From Microbacterium thalli (GTDB lineage Bacteria; Actinomycetota; Actinomycetes; Actinomycetales; Microbacteriaceae): a DNA stretch of 64,000 nucleotides. The DNA is taken from positions 290,632 through 354,631 of the forward strand of contig NZ_JAQZCH010000001.1 in assembly GCF_028737325.1 (NCBI RefSeq). Direction: 5' to 3'. The notes beneath the pieces are model-generated. The model searched no databases. It saw only the letters and a list, made by a program, of their open reading frames with translations, and had not been told where the DNA came from. Positions 62,012-64,000 of the stretch are shown here, piece by piece. A program made the position numbers and the translations under genes. The first letter of the stretch is position 1, and each line of letters begins with the position of its first letter.

Positions 62012-63115
62012 ATGGACAAGAGCAGTCGAAAGCGCCGTTGGGCGCCGCTTCTCGGCACCGGCGTCGGCCTCGCCTTCGCCTGGACGGCCCTCTCGCTCGC
62101 GCTCGCGCCGGCGAGTCACGCGGCCGACGGCGGCCCGGGGCCCCTCGACGGCATCGTCTCGCCCGTGACCGAAACGGTCGAGCACGTTGCCGAGGCCGTC
62201 GCCCCCGTCGCGCAGGCAGTCGTCCAGCCCGTCGCTCCCGTCGTCCAAAAGGTGGCCCCGGTGGCGGCGCCCGTCATCCAGCACGTTGCGCCCGTAGCGC
62301 CCCCGGTGGTCGAGCCCGTCATCCAGCCGGTCGTGCAGCACGTCGCGGAACCGGTCGTGCAGCAGGTCGCACCCGTCGCCGAAGCCGTCGCCGACGTCGC
62401 AGCACCGGTCATCTCACCCGTCACCGAGGTCGCCGCCGAGGCTGTCGCGCCTGTGGCGCCCGCACTCACCCCGCTGACCCGTGGGCTCGCCCCCGTGACG
62501 AATGCCGCAGAGCCCGCTCTCGCTCCGGTTCTGGGCCTCATCGGCGGCGCTATCGCCCCGGTCGGTACGGTGCTCACCCCCATCATCGACACCCTGTCGC
62601 CCGTCATCGACCCGATCACGGATGCCGTCGTCCCCGGTGTTGTGGCTCCCGCGATCCCAGGCCTGCCGATCGAGCTGCCCGTCGAGTGCGGCATCCCGCT
62701 TCCCGGGGCCGCAGTCGTCACGCCAGAGGACCTCCTCGGTTCCCCGGCCGCGGCCTCGGCGCTCTCGAACGCTGCTCCGACGGGGCTCGAAGCGCTCACG
62801 TCCGTCATCGAGGCGGTCGGCGCCAGCCTGCCCATGACCACCGCGTTCTCCGCCCTTGTCGAAACGCTCCCGTCGGTGGGGTCCGCGGTCGCGCAGAACA
62901 CGCTTGTGCCCGGGTCTGCGGCGTCTTCGGGACTGCCGGCGTCGGGCGCCCCCGGATCGTCTTCCGCGGGCGCAGCCGGCGCAGCGGGCGGCGTCGCCGG
63001 TGCGCTCTTCGCCCTCGCGGGCGGGGCATTCCTGCTGGCTGGTCGACGTGGCCGCCTGACCAACGCGACGGGACCGATCTCGCCCGTCTTCCCCACCGAC
63101 GTCTCTCCCGACTGA
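62012..63115 (+). CDS. Secreted Val/Pro/Ala-rich repeat protein with C-terminal anchor
   Basis: A 367-residue protein. The signal peptide ends PASHA-AD at about residue 37. Residues 45-215 are a degenerate repeat of V/P/A/Q with short units such as EAVAPVAQAV, QPVAPVVQKV and EPVVQQVAPV. A less repetitive domain contains PIELPVECGIPLPGAA. A Gly/Ser/Ala linker leads to a C-terminal membrane helix (about 328-348) and basic residues (AGRRGR). There is no LPXTG motif. It is the likely cell-surface partner of the next gene. ATG 62012, GGGAGGTG upstream. Confidence 0.75.
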   Translation: MDKSSRKRRWAPLLGTGVGLAFAWTALSLALAPASHAADGGPGPLDGIVSPVTETVEHVAEAVAPVAQAVVQPVAPVVQKVAPVAAPVIQHVAPVAPPVVEPVIQPVVQHVAEPVVQQVAPVAEAVADVAAPVISPVTEVAAEAVAPVAPALTPLTRGLAPVTNAAEPALAPVLGLIGGAIAPVGTVLTPIIDTLSPVIDPITDAVVPGVVAPAIPGLPIELPVECGIPLPGAAVVTPEDLLGSPAAASALSNAAPTGLEALTSVIEAVGASLPMTTAFSALVETLPSVGSAVAQNTLVPGSAASSGLPASGAPGSSSAGAAGAAGGVAGALFALAGGAFLLAGRRGRLTNATGPISPVFPTDVSPD

Positions 63116-63125
63116 CGGATGGCCG

Positions 63126-63141
63126 GCCGCGCACGCGCGGC
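63126..63141. terminator. Small GC hairpin between the two surface-protein genes
   Basis: GCCGCG-CACG-CGCGGC: 6-bp stem, 4-base loop, enclosed by a looser pair GGATGGC (63117) and GCCATCC (63161). No T-tract. It may slow or end transcription before the repeat-protein gene. Confidence 0.35.
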
Positions 63142-63195
63142 ACGACCCCCGGCGCTCAGCGCCATCCATTCGTCATTCTCAAGGAGAGAACAATC

Positions 63196-64000
63196 ATGAA
63201 CACCATCGTCTCGCGTGCCGTCTGGGGCACGCTCCTCGCCGGGGGGATCACGATCCTCGGCGCCTCGGTCGCCCACGCGGCCGACACCACCGGAGAGGAC
63301 GGGCTGCTCTCGGGCACCCAAGGCATCGTCTCGGTCGATGCTCCCGTCACCGTCGAGGGAACCTCGATCGCCGTGATCGGCGACGCCGACAGTTCCACCT
63401 CGGGCTCGAGCGCTCCGGCGACCGCGCCGGCACCGAGCGCCTCGACCAGCGGCGCCGACGGCGTCGGCTCGGGCTCGCAAGCGATCATCGACGTGTCGGT
63501 CCCCGTCACCATCGAAGGGACCTCGGTCTCGGTCATCGGCGACAGCAACTCGTCGACCGACAGCACCCCGGCGCCCGCGCCCGCGCAGCCCGCCCCGGCA
63601 CCGGCGCCCGCTGCTCCGGCGACGGACGGATCGGACGGCGTCGCCTCGGGCACGCAGGTCGTCGCTCCCGTGGCGGCACCGGTCGAGGTCAACGGCACGG
63701 CCGTGTCGGTCATCGGCGACGCCAACAGCGACACCACCACCGGCGGGACCAGCGGCAACACCGGGACCACGGGCGGCACCACCGCGCCGACGACCGACGG
63801 CAACGACGGACTCCTGTCCGGCACGCAGGTCATCGCACCCGTGACCGCACCGATCGACCTCGGCGGCACCGCCGTCTCCGTCATCGGCGACGCCAACAGC
63901 GACACCACCACCGGCAGCAACACCGGGACCACAGGCGGCACCACCGCACCGACGACCGACGGCAACGACGGACTCCTGTCCGGCACGCAGGTCATCGCAC
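63196..64000 (+). CDS. Secreted chaplin-like repeat protein without cysteines, 3' partial
   Basis: The gene runs off the window; 268 residues are visible. The signal peptide ends SVAHA-AD (28/29). Then come repeats of D-G-L/V-x-S-G-x-Q-x(5)-V-x-x-P-x-x-x-x-G-T-x-(V/I)-(S/A)-V-I-G-D-x-(N/D)-S, at residues about 34, 93, 152 and 202, with a fifth starting at 256. The shape (LSGTQ...VPV...G-N/T-x-V-x-VIG) recalls chaplin domains of streptomycetes, but the two chaplin cysteines are absent. Linkers are Thr/Gly/Ser/Pro-rich. ATG 63196 has AAGGAGA upstream. A surface-active or adhesive role is inferred. Confidence 0.75.
   Translation, partial: MNTIVSRAVWGTLLAGGITILGASVAHAADTTGEDGLLSGTQGIVSVDAPVTVEGTSIAVIGDADSSTSGSSAPATAPAPSASTSGADGVGSGSQAIIDVSVPVTIEGTSVSVIGDSNSSTDSTPAPAPAQPAPAPAPAAPATDGSDGVASGTQVVAPVAAPVEVNGTAVSVIGDANSDTTTGGTSGNTGTTGGTTAPTTDGNDGLLSGTQVIAPVTAPIDLGGTAVSVIGDANSDTTTGSNTGTTGGTTAPTTDGNDGLLSGTQVIA
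63781..64000 (+). repeat. 162-bp tandem repeat inside the chaplin-like gene
   Basis: The segment beginning ACCGCGCCGACGACCGACGG at 63781 recurs almost unchanged 162 bases later (63943, ACCGCACCGACGACCGACGG), 54 codons in frame. Sequence between linkers (GACGCCAACAGCGACACCAC) is also repeated. The array continues past the window. Confidence 0.9.

Overview
The window reads as chromosome from a high-G+C, motile, Gram-positive actinobacterium of the Microbacteriaceae, most probably Microbacterium or a close relative. The evidence is the base composition, frequent GTG starts, ATGA/GTGA stop-start overlaps, the flagellar gene order, and a DUF7882-type small protein that I associate with this family. 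Genus is inference; no rRNA or tRNA gene was recognised.

Layout. (1) 1-12.2 kb, + strand: the distal part of a flagellar operon: fliK (5' end outside the window), flgD, flgE, flbD, motA, motB, fliM, fliN, fliO, fliP, fliQ, fliR, flhB, flhA, csrA. Most neighbours overlap by 1-4 bases. fliO seems to start at AUC, and a large hairpin sits between flgE and flbD. (2) 12.3-18.0 kb: a Zn/Mn-type solute-binding lipoprotein, MntP Mn exporter, a DUF4287 protein, and a branched-chain-type 2-oxo-acid dehydrogenase operon (E1 alpha, E1 beta, E2). (3) 18.1-21.0 kb: a two-component system and a PepSY-like membrane protein; both promoters carry three TTCAG repeats in helical phase. (4) 21.0-30.4 kb: a MarR regulator opposite a hydrolase and heme A synthase; haloperoxidase-like hydrolase with an MmyB-type regulator; two TetR regulators, one sharing an operator with a DHA2 drug exporter; an aromatic aminotransferase; a holin-4/YvlD-type membrane protein.

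(5) 30.4-37 kb: a WXG100-like/EspC-like protein pair carrying a hydrolase domain, low-molecular-weight phosphatase, purB, small membrane proteins and an oxidoreductase. (6) 37-43 kb, accessory-looking: GIY-YIG protein, minisatellites, DUF3140, a frameshifted DUF222-HNH gene, an ACR3/bile-acid-family transporter and an APC permease. (7) 43-50 kb: EI24/CysZ protein, dicarboxylate symporter opposite a FadR-type regulator, DUF1275 membrane protein with formamidase, a zinc-ribbon DUF, an LLM flavin monooxygenase and an ATP-grasp protein. (8) 50.7-54.6 kb: FeS photolyase, UbiA prenyltransferase and CrtI-like desaturase in one run, suggesting coupled light repair and terpenoid pigment synthesis. (9) 54.6-60.2 kb: second APC permease, MFS transporter opposite a LacI regulator with a perfect operator, TupA-like ATP-grasp pair, DUF7882. 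(10) 60.2-64 kb: dnaB, a 464-base intergenic region with four co-oriented DnaA boxes, a secreted Val/Pro-rich membrane-anchored protein, and a secreted protein built of chaplin-like repeats without cysteines that runs off the window end.

The most unusual items are the cysteine-less chaplin-like repeat protein and its neighbour, the DnaA-box cluster beside dnaB, the phased TTCAG operators, the AUC start of fliO, and the abundance of the 7-mer GGATGCC on both strands.
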